Made by a program: the position numbers and the translations under genes. Under the pieces are notes generated by a model that saw only the letters and a program-made list of their open reading frames with translations, was not told the origin of the DNA and made no database searches. From the NCBI RefSeq assembly GCF_001931485.1, contig NZ_MSDV01000073.1:1-64000 (forward strand): a DNA stretch of 64,000 nt, read 5' to 3'. This DNA is from Burkholderia sp. SRS-W-2-2016. GTDB taxonomy: Bacteria > Pseudomonadota > Gammaproteobacteria > Burkholderiales > Burkholderiaceae. Shown in pieces: positions 17,310 through 25,911 of this stretch. Every line of letters begins with the position of its first letter. Positions within the stretch are counted from its first letter, which is position 1.

Positions 17310-18506
17310 ATGGGTATTTTGACGGGGTACAAGGTTCTGGATTGCTCGATCGCGATGGCCGGGCCGTTCGCCGCGCAGCGGCTCGGCGATCTCGGCGCCG
17401 ACGTGGTGAAGATCGAGCCGAAAGAAGGGGAGTGGCAGCGTCACGCGCCGGCCGGCGGCATCAAGGGCAACAGGATCAACGTGTCGTTCCTTTCGCTGAA
17501 CCGCAACAAGCGCTCGCTGGCGGTCGATCTGAAAAGTGAGGATGGCCAGGCAATCATGCGCCAGCTGGCCAGTCAGGCCGACGTGTTCATTCAAAACTAC
17601 CGCCCCGGCGTGGCCCAGCGCCTCGGTGTGGACTACGAGAGCCTCGCGCGAATCAATCCGCGACTGGTCTATGTGTCGATGTCCGGCTACGGCGAAGATG
17701 GTCCGTATGCGCGCCGGCCGGGTCAGGATCTGCTGTTGCAGGCGATGTCGGGCGCGATGCTGTCCACCGGCTGCGACGGCGAGGCGCCGCGCGCGGCCGG
17801 TCAATATCTGGTCGACGCGGTGACGGCCTACTGCGCGTTCGAGGGTGTGCTGGCGGCGCTGTTGCACCGTGAGCGCACCGGTGAAGGGCAGAAGGTCGAA
17901 GTCAACATGCTCGACGCGATCACCACGTTGCAGATGCAGGAGTTGTCGGTATTCACCGTGGGCGGCAAAGCGCAGACGCGCAGCGCCGAACCGCATGCGC
18001 ACAGCTACATTCGCGCACCCTACGGCACCTTCGCCACCCGCGACGGTTATCTCGCGCTCGCCATGCCGGACCTCGCGGTACTCGCGCGCGAGCTGGAACA
18101 GCCGGCGCTGCTGGACTTCACCGACGAAGCCGCCGGCTGGAACCGGCGCGATGAAATCTTCCGGCTCGTGCGCGATGCGCTGACCCGGCGCACGACCCAG
18201 GACTGGTTCGAACGGCTCGACAAGGCCGGTATCTGGTGCAGTCCGGTATACGGCTACGAGCAACTGGTGGCGGACCCGCAGATCGCGCACAACGGCACGT
18301 TCGTCGAGTACGAGCATCCGACCGAAGGGCACGTGAAGACGCCGGGTTTTCCGATTCGCTTCAGCAAAAGCCCGGCCGGGATTGAACGCGGTGCGCCGCT
18401 GGTGGGGCAGCACAGCGCCGAAATTCTGCAGGACTACGGATTCGACGAAGCGCAGATTGCGGCCTTCGTCGCGAACGGCGCGGTCGTCCGTGGAGAGGAG
18501 GTATGA
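17310..18506 (+). CDS. CaiB/BaiF family (family III) CoA-transferase
   Basis: A 398-aa protein. The N-terminal signature LDCSIAMAGPFAAQRLGDLGADVVKIE, the VSMSGYGEDGPYARRPGQD loop and the Asp in QYLVDAVTAY, matching the catalytic aspartate of the family, are intact. It starts 11 nt after the SDR stop with AAGGGA upstream and overlaps the next gene by ATGA. It differs clearly from the CoA-transferase at 142, so it is not a recent duplicate. Its position implies that the sugar-derived acid is activated to a CoA thioester before the crotonase acts, which is unusual for sugar catabolism. Confidence 0.9.
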   Translation: MGILTGYKVLDCSIAMAGPFAAQRLGDLGADVVKIEPKEGEWQRHAPAGGIKGNRINVSFLSLNRNKRSLAVDLKSEDGQAIMRQLASQADVFIQNYRPGVAQRLGVDYESLARINPRLVYVSMSGYGEDGPYARRPGQDLLLQAMSGAMLSTGCDGEAPRAAGQYLVDAVTAYCAFEGVLAALLHRERTGEGQKVEVNMLDAITTLQMQELSVFTVGGKAQTRSAEPHAHSYIRAPYGTFATRDGYLALAMPDLAVLARELEQPALLDFTDEAAGWNRRDEIFRLVRDALTRRTTQDWFERLDKAGIWCSPVYGYEQLVADPQIAHNGTFVEYEHPTEGHVKTPGFPIRFSKSPAGIERGAPLVGQHSAEILQDYGFDEAQIAAFVANGAVVRGEEV

Positions 18507-19627
18507 GTCGACGCTGGCGAGGGCTGACGTGGGATCATCCGCGTGGCTATGCCGCGTTGCGGGCCGCGGCGGAACGGTCGGAACTGATCGAGTGGCACAC
18601 GCATTCGCTGGAGGGATTCGAGTCCGCGCCGATCGGGCAGTTGTGCGAACAATACGATCTGATCGTGCTCGATCATCCGCATCTCGGCGAAGCGTTGGCG
18701 CAAGACTGCCTGCGCCCGCTCGACGAACTGCTGCCGGCCGACGCGCTGCAACGCATCGAGCGCGACAGTGTGGGACGCTGCTATGCGAGCTACCGGATGG
18801 CGGGCCGGCAGTGGGCGTTGCCGCTGGATGCGGCGACCCAGGTGATGGCGCTGCGTGCCGATTTGCTGGCGCGCGCGGGGGCCGGCGTTCCCGAGCAGTG
18901 GCAGGACGTGCTGGCGCTGTCGCGACGCACGAAACGGGTGGCGTTGTCGCTCGCGGGACCGCATGCGTTCCTGACGCTGCTGTCGATCTGTGCGGCACTG
19001 GACCCGCAGTGTGTGCTCGCCGATGGCGCTCGCTGGCATTCGCCGCACGTGGTGCTGCAGGCGTGCGAGCTGCTGAGCGAACTGGCATCGCTGAGCCCCG
19101 CGTCGGTGCGCGAGCGTAATCCAATCGGTCTGCTGCAGCACATGACGTCGCACGAGGATGTCTTGCTGTGTCCGCTGGTCTATGGGTACGTCAATTACAC
19201 GCGGGTGCAAAGCGGGGTGCCGCTGGCGTTTCATAACGCGCCGCGCTTCGCGTCGGGGCCGCCCGGTTCGATTCTGGGCGGCACCGGCGTCGCGATCTCG
19301 CGGCGTTGCCGGGTGGACGCTCCGTTGCTCGAGCATCTGCAGTGGTTGCTCGGCGAAACCGCGCAACGCGGTTTCATACCGGAGCACGACGGGCAGCCCA
19401 GCCATCTCGCGAGCTGGTCCGATGAGGCCGTCAACGCGGCGAGCGGCAACTTCTATGCGAATACCGTCGATACGTTGCAGGCGGCCAGCTTGCGACCCCG
19501 CCACGATGGCTACATCGCTTTGCAGGCGCGCGCGTCGGCGCAATTGCGCGAAGGATTGCGCGCCGGTGTATCGGCAGCCACTCTGGCCGCTGGTCTGAAC
19601 GACCTGTGTGTCCCGCTAACCTCGTGA
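18503..19627 (+). CDS. Solute-binding-protein-like protein without signal peptide
   Basis: A 374-aa protein resembling family 1 sugar ABC substrate-binding proteins: the DLIVLDHPHLGEAL and CLRPLDELL region, WALPLDAATQVMALRADLL, and GSILGGTGVAISRRC. The start is fixed by the ATGA overlap with the CoA-transferase, and the N-terminus (MSRRWRGLTWDHPRG) has no hydrophobic segment or lipobox, so the protein should stay in the cytoplasm. No ABC permease or ATPase is nearby. It may have become an enzyme, chaperone or ligand sensor for the CoA pathway. Function unknown. Confidence 0.75.
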   Translation: MSRRWRGLTWDHPRGYAALRAAAERSELIEWHTHSLEGFESAPIGQLCEQYDLIVLDHPHLGEALAQDCLRPLDELLPADALQRIERDSVGRCYASYRMAGRQWALPLDAATQVMALRADLLARAGAGVPEQWQDVLALSRRTKRVALSLAGPHAFLTLLSICAALDPQCVLADGARWHSPHVVLQACELLSELASLSPASVRERNPIGLLQHMTSHEDVLLCPLVYGYVNYTRVQSGVPLAFHNAPRFASGPPGSILGGTGVAISRRCRVDAPLLEHLQWLLGETAQRGFIPEHDGQPSHLASWSDEAVNAASGNFYANTVDTLQAASLRPRHDGYIALQARASAQLREGLRAGVSAATLAAGLNDLCVPLTS

Positions 19628-19650
19628 TCTCGCGATCGAAAGGATTCCTT

Positions 19651-20421
19651 GTGACTAGCCTCGTGAATTTCCACGTTCAGGACCGGGTGGCCTGGATCGA
19701 ATTGAACCGGCCGGACAAGCTCAATGCGATGACGCCCGAGATGGCGGAACTGCTGCTGGATGCGGTGAACACGTGTAACGGTAGCGATGAGGTTCGCGCG
19801 GTGGTGTTGACCGGTGCGGGGCCGAAGGCCTTTTGCGCCGGTTCGGACATCACGGAACTGGATACGTACCCAACCCCGTGGGCGTTTCGCAACCGGCGCG
19901 ACTACTGCGACCTGATTCGGGCGATCAAAAAGCCCGCGATTGCGGCGATCAACGGCTATGCGTTTGGCGGCGGTCTGGAAATGGCCTTGGCTTGCGATAT
20001 CCGCATCGCGTCGGATAACGCGCGGCTCGGCGCGCCCGAGATCAAGCTGGGGTGGATTGGCGGCGGCGGCATGACCGCGCAGCTATTGCATTCGGTCGGC
20101 GCGTCCAGTGCGGCGTTGATGGTGATGACCGGCGACCCGATAACGGCGCAGCAGGCGATGGCCTGGGGTCTCGTCAGCGAGGTGACGGCGCCCGATGCGC
20201 TGCGCGAGCGAGCGTCGGCCATTGCGGTTGCGATCGCGGCGCGCGCGCCGATCGCCGCCGAAACGGCCAAAGTCAATTTGCGCGCGGCCATGAGCATGCC
20301 GTTGGAGCAGGCGATTGCCTACGAGCGAGACTTGCAGACGATCTGTTTTGCCACCGCCGACGCGATGGAAGGTAGAAATGCGTTCGAGGAAAAGCGGCCT
20401 GCGCAATTTAAACGGCGGTGA
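19651..20421 (+). CDS. Enoyl-CoA hydratase/isomerase (crotonase) family
   Basis: A 256-aa crotonase. The CoA-binding oxyanion motifs are KAFCAGSDI near residue 65 and NGYAFGGGLEMALACDIRIAS near 110, followed by PEIKLGWIGGGGMTAQLLHSVG, where the catalytic glutamates normally lie. The GTG at 19651 has GAAAGGA 6 nt upstream; the frame from 19606 overlaps the previous gene. It is the last gene of the operon and presumably hydrates, dehydrates or cleaves the CoA ester made by the upstream transferase. Confidence 0.88.
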   Translation: MTSLVNFHVQDRVAWIELNRPDKLNAMTPEMAELLLDAVNTCNGSDEVRAVVLTGAGPKAFCAGSDITELDTYPTPWAFRNRRDYCDLIRAIKKPAIAAINGYAFGGGLEMALACDIRIASDNARLGAPEIKLGWIGGGGMTAQLLHSVGASSAALMVMTGDPITAQQAMAWGLVSEVTAPDALRERASAIAVAIAARAPIAAETAKVNLRAAMSMPLEQAIAYERDLQTICFATADAMEGRNAFEEKRPAQFKRR

Positions 20422-20561
20422 GGGTTGGTGGGGGGCGGCTGGCGCGGTCGAGCTCCGTTGCGTTGACCGGCCGCGGTCTTTGCGGTTTCAGTCGCACTGG
20501 GCGTCGCGCCGCAATGCCGCCGCCCGTGCTCACCCCTCGCCCACTTCCAAAAACTGCTACC

Positions 20562-20628
20562 GCATCAATTACTTAGGCGCCCTGTGAGAAAGTTGTCCAC
20601 AGCCTTGCCAACATTTTCTGTGCGCAAC
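20562..20628 (+). repeat. 67-bp dispersed palindromic repeat, copy 4 of 5
   Basis: The head GCATCAATTACTTAGG starts at 20562, the left arm GTTGTCCACA is at 20592-20601, and a decayed right arm TGTGCGCAAC ends at 20628. Spacing is identical to copies 1-3. It marks the left side of the vgrG island. Confidence 0.8.
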
Positions 20629-21109
20629 TTTTGTAGCGACACCGAATCGTTGTCAGGGGCACGGATATACCGCTCCTCTGCCGGAAGCACCCAATCCGGC
20701 TTCCGGTTTCCGGTTTCCGGCTTCTGCGCCGAAGGACCGCGCGCTGCTTGCAGCGACGATCAAGATGCTCCGCAAAAACTGTGCGTTCGACGTGAGTTGG
20801 CACCTGCATTCGCTGACGGTAGTCATCGGGTCATCGTCGAGCCTTCACTAGATCTGTTTCTCCTCATCTGTTTTTGTGTTTCGAAAATAGAAGATTTTTA
20901 TGGTTGAGAAGCGACAAATCACTTGTCGGTAGACCCGTCTCTGCGGGAGTTGTATCGATGCTTTGTGAATCGGACCATTCTGATAATTCGTGAACATTTG
21001 TCATAACGCTCCTATCCCGTTTTAAATCCGTTGACTGCCCGAAATTTAAATGATCAGGTAGCAGGCTTCGCAGCCGACGCTGCATCGCTGGTCTTTTCGG
21101 GGAGCGGGA
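20629..21109. other. Non-coding stretch before vgrG
   Basis: No convincing gene. It holds a short TTTCCGG tandem (about 20700-20725) and an AT-richer segment (20850-21055) that probably contains the vgrG promoter. The short frames here lack ribosome sites and normal codon use. Confidence 0.5.
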
Positions 21110-24100
21110 GTGGCAGAGTTCGACCCATTACGCCTGATGGTCTCGGGACGTCAGGCTTATTACCTCGCCGTGCCTGGCACGGCCAGTGCGGCGGCGCTAT
21201 CGGTCGTGTCGTTTCAGGCAACCGAAAAGATGGGCGCACCGAACGAAGTGCGGATCAGGTTGACCCACCCGCAGCAGCTTCGCCGTACTGATTATCTGAA
21301 TCTTGACGCGGTCTTCAGCCTCGTTGCCGAAGATGGGAGCTTGCGAAAGTTCTCGGGTTATATCGAGCGATTTTCAACGGTGCAGACGACTAAGGATTTC
21401 GTCGCGTATGAAATCGTTCTGAAGTCGCGCTTGGGACGGCTTCAGGTCGTCACGAATACCCAGCCCTATCAGCACCTCACGACACCGCAGATCATCGAGA
21501 CGGTCCTGCGCCGGCACGGCATCCCGGATCACCTGATTGCACTTCGCCTGAGACGCCAGTATCCGGTTCATGCGTGGCGCTTCCAGTATCAGATGAATGA
21601 TCTGGCTTACGTGCAGATGCTGATGCAGAAAGCCGGCATCTACAGCTATATCGTGGAAACGGAACATGGCGACATGACCGTTTTCGCCGACGACATTGAC
21701 CACTACCTTTACGACGAACCGCAACGGATCGTGCCGTATCGCGAAGGCACTGGACTCGAAGCGGACGGTGTGGAAGCGGTGACGGCTATCAGGACCCATA
21801 CGGTGACGGTGCCGCAGTCGGTGATGGTGGCGGACTACAACCCGGAAAGCGCGTGGGAGCGTTTCCGGGACACGGCGAATATAGCGCCAGGAGATCCGAC
21901 CACCTACGGCCAGCCCTACCTCTACGGCACAAATCACCTCGACCAGGCGGGCGCAAAGTGGGAGGCACAACTTCGGCACGAGGCGGCGATCGCCCGCCAG
22001 GTTGTGTACGAAGGTGAAAGCAACGTGCTCGCGTTGCAATGCGCCACCGTGCTCGAAACGGATATCGTCCTGCCCGATGCGCCCAAAGGTCAGGTGATCA
22101 TTGAGATCACGCACAGCGGCGCGCGCGACCTGGCCTATTCGAATACCTTCAGGGCGATTCCAGCCGACCGGCGCTTCCGGCTGGAACTGAAGCCGGAAAC
22201 CTGGCCAAAAATTCCGGGAACACTCTCCGGCCGTATTTGCAGCCCGGACAAGTACACGTACGGCTACCTGAACGCGGCGGGCTACTACGTGGTGCGGCTC
22301 GATGCCGACTTCGGCGCGTGGCCCAAGGGCGGCGAGAGTGTGCCGCTGCGCCTCGCGAAGCCGTTCGCGGGCAAGCTTCAGACCGGCATGCACTTTGTCG
22401 CGCTCGATAACGACGAAGCCGTGATTTCGTTCCGGGACGGCGACCCGGACAAGCCTGAAATTGTTGGGTTTCATCACCACAGCCAGGCGCGCGATCTGGT
22501 GACGAACGATCGTCGCTGGCTCTCGCGCAATATGATCCGCACGCAGAAGAACAACAAGCTGCGGATGGAGGACTGGGAGGGGCAGGAAGGCATCAAGCTC
22601 AGCACCGAGCACTCAGGCAAGTCGCAACTGAATCTCGGCTACCTGGTGAATAACAAACTCGAATACCGGGGTGCAGGTTTCGAAGCGAGAACATCGGGTT
22701 ACGGGGTTCAGCGCGCGGGCAAGGGGCTGATGCTCACGACCTACGACCGTCCCGCTGCAACCGGCGAGCAGCTCGACATGCAGGAGACGATCGCGCAGCT
22801 TGAGAGCGCGCTGGCAATTGCAAAGGCGCTCGCCTCATCGGCGACGAACGCGAAGGCCGAACCTGCTGACACCGACGCGCAGCAGCAAATGAAGGACGAC
22901 CTCGACGGTCTGAAAAAGCCCGGCCTACTGATGAGTACGCCTGCATCGGCTGCGCTCGTGGCGGCCGGAGAGATCCAGCTTTCGGCGCAAGACAACATCG
23001 CTGGCATGGCCGGCAAAAATGCTGACTTCAGCGTCATGAAGCGTTTTACTGCGGCGGCGGGAGAAAAGATATCGCTCTTCGCACAGAAATGCGGCATCAA
23101 GATCTTCGCCGCAAAGGGACCTGTCGAGTTCCGGGCGCAGGGGGGACCGATGTCGATCATCGCCGCCAAGGACGTCAGCCTTGGCAGTGTCAACGGGAAT
23201 TTCAACCTCGCAGCCGCCAAAGAAATCATCCTCGAATGCGGCGGCGCTTTTATCCAGATCAAAAACGGTAGCATCACGCTTGGTGGCCCGGGTGATCTAT
23301 TTCTCAGGACCATTACGGTGCAGAAACAGCCGTCGGCTCAAATGCACCTTGCTATGCCGCCGTTCGCGCTCCAGGCTGTGCCGTTTGTCACGAGCTGCAA
23401 GGCGTGGCTGGGAAGACCCACACTCGCGAGCAGGACCACACCGGTGCCAGGCGCATCGCAGTGGCCCGCGCTTGGCAACCAGACACACAGACCCGCAGCC
23501 CCTGTTGCCGGACAATCGGCGACGTCTCAGATGCCGGAAGCCGCAGCAGCGTCGCGGGCAAATTCGCCAGATTCAGCGAACGCAGATCACGATTCAGTGC
23601 ATGAGCCGAAGTTGGCATTATCCAAAGACCCGTCTAGTCCCATTGCACTCGACCCGCCTGTCTGGTGCGATGCGTCGCCGCGCGATGTGAAAAAGGAGTG
23701 TACAGACGAGACAGAAATGGAGAACTACCAAGGGCTATATACCGATAAAACGCCAATGGGATTTCTCGTTGCCTACAAGTTTCCGAGCGCATTCGAGCTG
23801 ATGTATGACAGTCAGCAGAAAGTGCTGACAGCAACAGTGCGGATCAAGATCGTTCCAGTGGATCTATTCAAGGCCGACGCGACAGGTCGGGAATTGCTTG
23901 GGCCGGATGGGGCAAAGCAATCGGTCCCGTACGACCACGATGTACATGGCCGCTACGGCATAACCGTGGATACACCAATCTCCGGCGGCTATGTCATACG
24001 GTACAGGGACGCAGCAGGTGCAGCATTCAACGCGCCGACACGTAAGCGAGCCGTCGAGAGCGTGTTAAACGGTCACGGAGGCGTGTTAATTCTGGATGGA

Positions 24101-24640
24101 TGTTCGAAGAGAGCGGCATGCGGATGTCGCGTGACCGTGCGCTTTCGCGTCGAATTTCTGATGAGCAATAAGGATGCTAATTTAGAGAACGGCAAGACGC
24201 CCCATAAGACAATATTTCTCTTTCCACAAGTAGCGCGTGCCGATGCTGGCGCGTGGGGTGAGATCAATGGCTCGTTCACTAAGGGAGGCTTCGATCATCC
24301 AGGCAGGTTTGTTCCGCTACCAGAGCAGAATGTTATTGCTCACGAATGCGGGCATTTATTCAACTTCCCTGACGAGTATTGGGAATGGGGAGGATGGGTA
24401 CACAAGCGGTATGTCAAAGACGGTCAGCTCGATTTCGAAGCTGGCGAGCACTTCAAAGGACAGCAAGTCTGGCAAATCCGCTCCGATAGCAATGTCATGG
24501 GCTATGGTGCAACGAAAGACGTTGCGAGTGATGCGTCGAAACCAAGTGCATCGGTGCAACCATACTATCTTGAATACATACAACGACATTTCAGCCAATT
24601 AACGCATAAGCGATGGAGAATCGGGTATGAGGCCAAGTAA
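21110..24640 (+). CDS. vgrG: Evolved VgrG: T6SS spike with C-terminal metzincin-like protease domain
   Basis: A 1176-aa protein. Residues about 1-590 are the gp27/gp5-like VgrG core (IEPYQHLTTPQIIETVLRRHG-type region, GFHHHSQARDLVTNDRRWLS) and about 600-740 a DUF2345 stalk. A Pro/Ala/Ser-rich linker spans 780-850, and a 320-aa effector region follows. The effector has HECGHLFNFPD at 1078-1088, that is HExxHxxNxxD, with Glu1079 as likely base and His1078, His1082 and Asp1088 as likely zinc ligands. SNVMGYG follows, with Met1130 placed like a metzincin Met-turn. Cys-rich CSKRAACGC lies near 1000. GTG start with GGGGAG 5 nt upstream. No other T6SS genes are nearby. P. aeruginosa VgrG2b is a known HExxH-bearing VgrG. 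Confidence 0.88.
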   Translation: MAEFDPLRLMVSGRQAYYLAVPGTASAAALSVVSFQATEKMGAPNEVRIRLTHPQQLRRTDYLNLDAVFSLVAEDGSLRKFSGYIERFSTVQTTKDFVAYEIVLKSRLGRLQVVTNTQPYQHLTTPQIIETVLRRHGIPDHLIALRLRRQYPVHAWRFQYQMNDLAYVQMLMQKAGIYSYIVETEHGDMTVFADDIDHYLYDEPQRIVPYREGTGLEADGVEAVTAIRTHTVTVPQSVMVADYNPESAWERFRDTANIAPGDPTTYGQPYLYGTNHLDQAGAKWEAQLRHEAAIARQVVYEGESNVLALQCATVLETDIVLPDAPKGQVIIEITHSGARDLAYSNTFRAIPADRRFRLELKPETWPKIPGTLSGRICSPDKYTYGYLNAAGYYVVRLDADFGAWPKGGESVPLRLAKPFAGKLQTGMHFVALDNDEAVISFRDGDPDKPEIVGFHHHSQARDLVTNDRRWLSRNMIRTQKNNKLRMEDWEGQEGIKLSTEHSGKSQLNLGYLVNNKLEYRGAGFEARTSGYGVQRAGKGLMLTTYDRPAATGEQLDMQETIAQLESALAIAKALASSATNAKAEPADTDAQQQMKDDLDGLKKPGLLMSTPASAALVAAGEIQLSAQDNIAGMAGKNADFSVMKRFTAAAGEKISLFAQKCGIKIFAAKGPVEFRAQGGPMSIIAAKDVSLGSVNGNFNLAAAKEIILECGGAFIQIKNGSITLGGPGDLFLRTITVQKQPSAQMHLAMPPFALQAVPFVTSCKAWLGRPTLASRTTPVPGASQWPALGNQTHRPAAPVAGQSATSQMPEAAAASRANSPDSANADHDSVHEPKLALSKDPSSPIALDPPVWCDASPRDVKKECTDETEMENYQGLYTDKTPMGFLVAYKFPSAFELMYDSQQKVLTATVRIKIVPVDLFKADATGRELLGPDGAKQSVPYDHDVHGRYGITVDTPISGGYVIRYRDAAGAAFNAPTRKRAVESVLNGHGGVLILDGCSKRAACGCRVTVRFRVEFLMSNKDANLENGKTPHKTIFLFPQVARADAGAWGEINGSFTKGGFDHPGRFVPLPEQNVIAHECGHLFNFPDEYWEWGGWVHKRYVKDGQLDFEAGEHFKGQQVWQIRSDSNVMGYGATKDVASDASKPSASVQPYYLEYIQRHFSQLTHKRWRIGYEAK

Positions 24641-25622
24641 ATTTCTGCTCGAGACCTGCCCTGTATATAGCTATTTGGCAAGATTCATTTTTGTTCTCTG
24701 TGGGGTATTCGCTATGTCGAATGGTTCTGTCGCTGCTGACAACAGCAAAATCAATGCGGGCGGCGCCGGCGAGGGATTCGCAATTATTGGCCTGAATGGT
24801 CACGAATCTGGATCGAATAGCGTATGGGTTTGGCTGGCCGGGAACATTCGCATTGGCAGATCGGATACCGCCAATAGTTCCGATTTGTCTGGCGTGGGTA
24901 TCTTTGATGCCACGCTTACACCTGACGATTTGCAGCTCGTCCGGCAGTTGCATCAGCAACTATGCGAGGCAGCTGTCGCAGACCCCAAGGACGAGCTAAG
25001 ACCGATAGAGCCTCCTACGCTTTACGTTGTTGAATGCCGTCGCGATGGTGAGCCTGTGCAGCACCAGGGTAGGACATTTGAATTAGGTCGTGTCTTGAAT
25101 GGCAAACTCGTCGACTTCTTTTTGCGCACTCGGGATTCATACCTGTCTCAAAGTCGACCGGTTGCACGGCTCAATGTTGAGGTTGCGAATGTCGAACGGG
25201 AAAAAGACCAGTTTCTGGTTTCGATTCGGTTCGTCAACGGTGGGCAATATCCGATTCAAATGGACACTCCGGATAGATGGTCCACGGCAATGGGCTACCA
25301 ATTGGGTTTTGGAGGTGAAAACGAAGAAGACAGGACGGGGTGGGGCGGTGGGAATCTCGCGGGCTTGTCTCTCGAAAACAAGTCAGAATTTCCCGATGGC
25401 ATCGCCCTTATTCCGGCACAGGGAAGTGTGATTTTCAAATTTTTGACTTTGCCAAAAAATCGATTCACCCATGGCACCTACCGGTTCAACGCCTCCGTAA
25501 ACGGTTATGCGTCGGCTCCGGGCATCGCACCCAGCTTGGGGCGGGTCGTCTTCCACTCGGACTACACCGCGCCCACACGGATCACGTTTTCTCATGACTA
25601 TTCTCCAACCCCCGAGAATTGA
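24627..25622 (+). CDS. Exported putative immunity protein for the VgrG protease
   Basis: A 331-aa protein that overlaps the end of vgrG by 14 nt, so the two are made together. The N-terminus has a basic start and a hydrophobic stretch (YLARFIFVLCGVFAM) ending in VAA, consistent with export to the periplasm. The mature part is mostly predicted beta strand with no enzyme motif. Codon use and GC are visibly lower than in flanking catabolic genes, as in the 3' part of vgrG. An exported protein directly behind a VgrG effector domain is typically its immunity factor; that role is inferred. A T6SS adaptor is less likely because of the signal peptide. Confidence 0.72.
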   Translation: MRPSKFLLETCPVYSYLARFIFVLCGVFAMSNGSVAADNSKINAGGAGEGFAIIGLNGHESGSNSVWVWLAGNIRIGRSDTANSSDLSGVGIFDATLTPDDLQLVRQLHQQLCEAAVADPKDELRPIEPPTLYVVECRRDGEPVQHQGRTFELGRVLNGKLVDFFLRTRDSYLSQSRPVARLNVEVANVEREKDQFLVSIRFVNGGQYPIQMDTPDRWSTAMGYQLGFGGENEEDRTGWGGGNLAGLSLENKSEFPDGIALIPAQGSVIFKFLTLPKNRFTHGTYRFNASVNGYASAPGIAPSLGRVVFHSDYTAPTRITFSHDYSPTPEN

Positions 25623-25820
25623 AGCATCCCTGTTCTGCGCTGACGGGAAGAGTGGCAACAACTTTCGGGAGACCCGATGATGGACTATTCGGCTGGGGGC
25701 CTTCGGGAAAGGCCGTAGATTAGCAAGGTCGCTTTGGCGACTGATCTAGGAAACTGGCCTTCCTTGTAAATGACTTTTCCAGGGCTTCAATAAAAAACAT
25801 CTTGCTGATGGCCAGATAAT

Positions 25821-25834
25821 CGTCAAATTTGACG
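25821..25834. other. 14-bp perfect palindrome CGTCAAATTTGACG
   Basis: A perfect palindrome between the immunity gene and repeat copy 5, about 80 bp beyond the 3' end of the GntR gene. Role unknown; it could be an operator or an insertion or recombination site of the island. Confidence 0.4.
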
Positions 25835-25861
25835 TAACCGGTGCTGACGTTCAGCGACCGA

Positions 25862-25898
25862 GTTGTCCACAGTCTTACGAACATTTTCCGTGGACAAC
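25862..25898 (+). repeat. Dispersed palindromic repeat, copy 5 of 5 (core only)
   Basis: The left arm GTTGTCCACA (25862-25871) and right arm CGTGGACAAC (25889-25898) are spaced exactly as in the other copies (37 bp), and the interior AACATTTTCCG is shared. The 30-bp head is missing. It marks the right side of the vgrG island. Confidence 0.8.
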
Positions 25899-25911
25899 TT
25901 CCCCACCCCAC

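Noticed and set aside
17172..19124. 650-aa minus-strand frame
   Set aside because: It is antisense to three well-supported genes of the LacI-controlled operon and is Arg/Pro/His-rich, as expected for a shadow in high-GC DNA.
21110..25622. Complete type VI secretion locus
   Set aside because: Only a VgrG and its partner are present; no tss core, Hcp, ClpV, PAAR or DUF4123 genes are seen, so it is an orphan effector island.
24627..25622. T6SS adaptor or chaperone (DUF4123/DUF2169 type) for VgrG
   Set aside because: The protein has a signal peptide and lies downstream of the effector domain, which fits periplasmic immunity better than a cytoplasmic adaptor.
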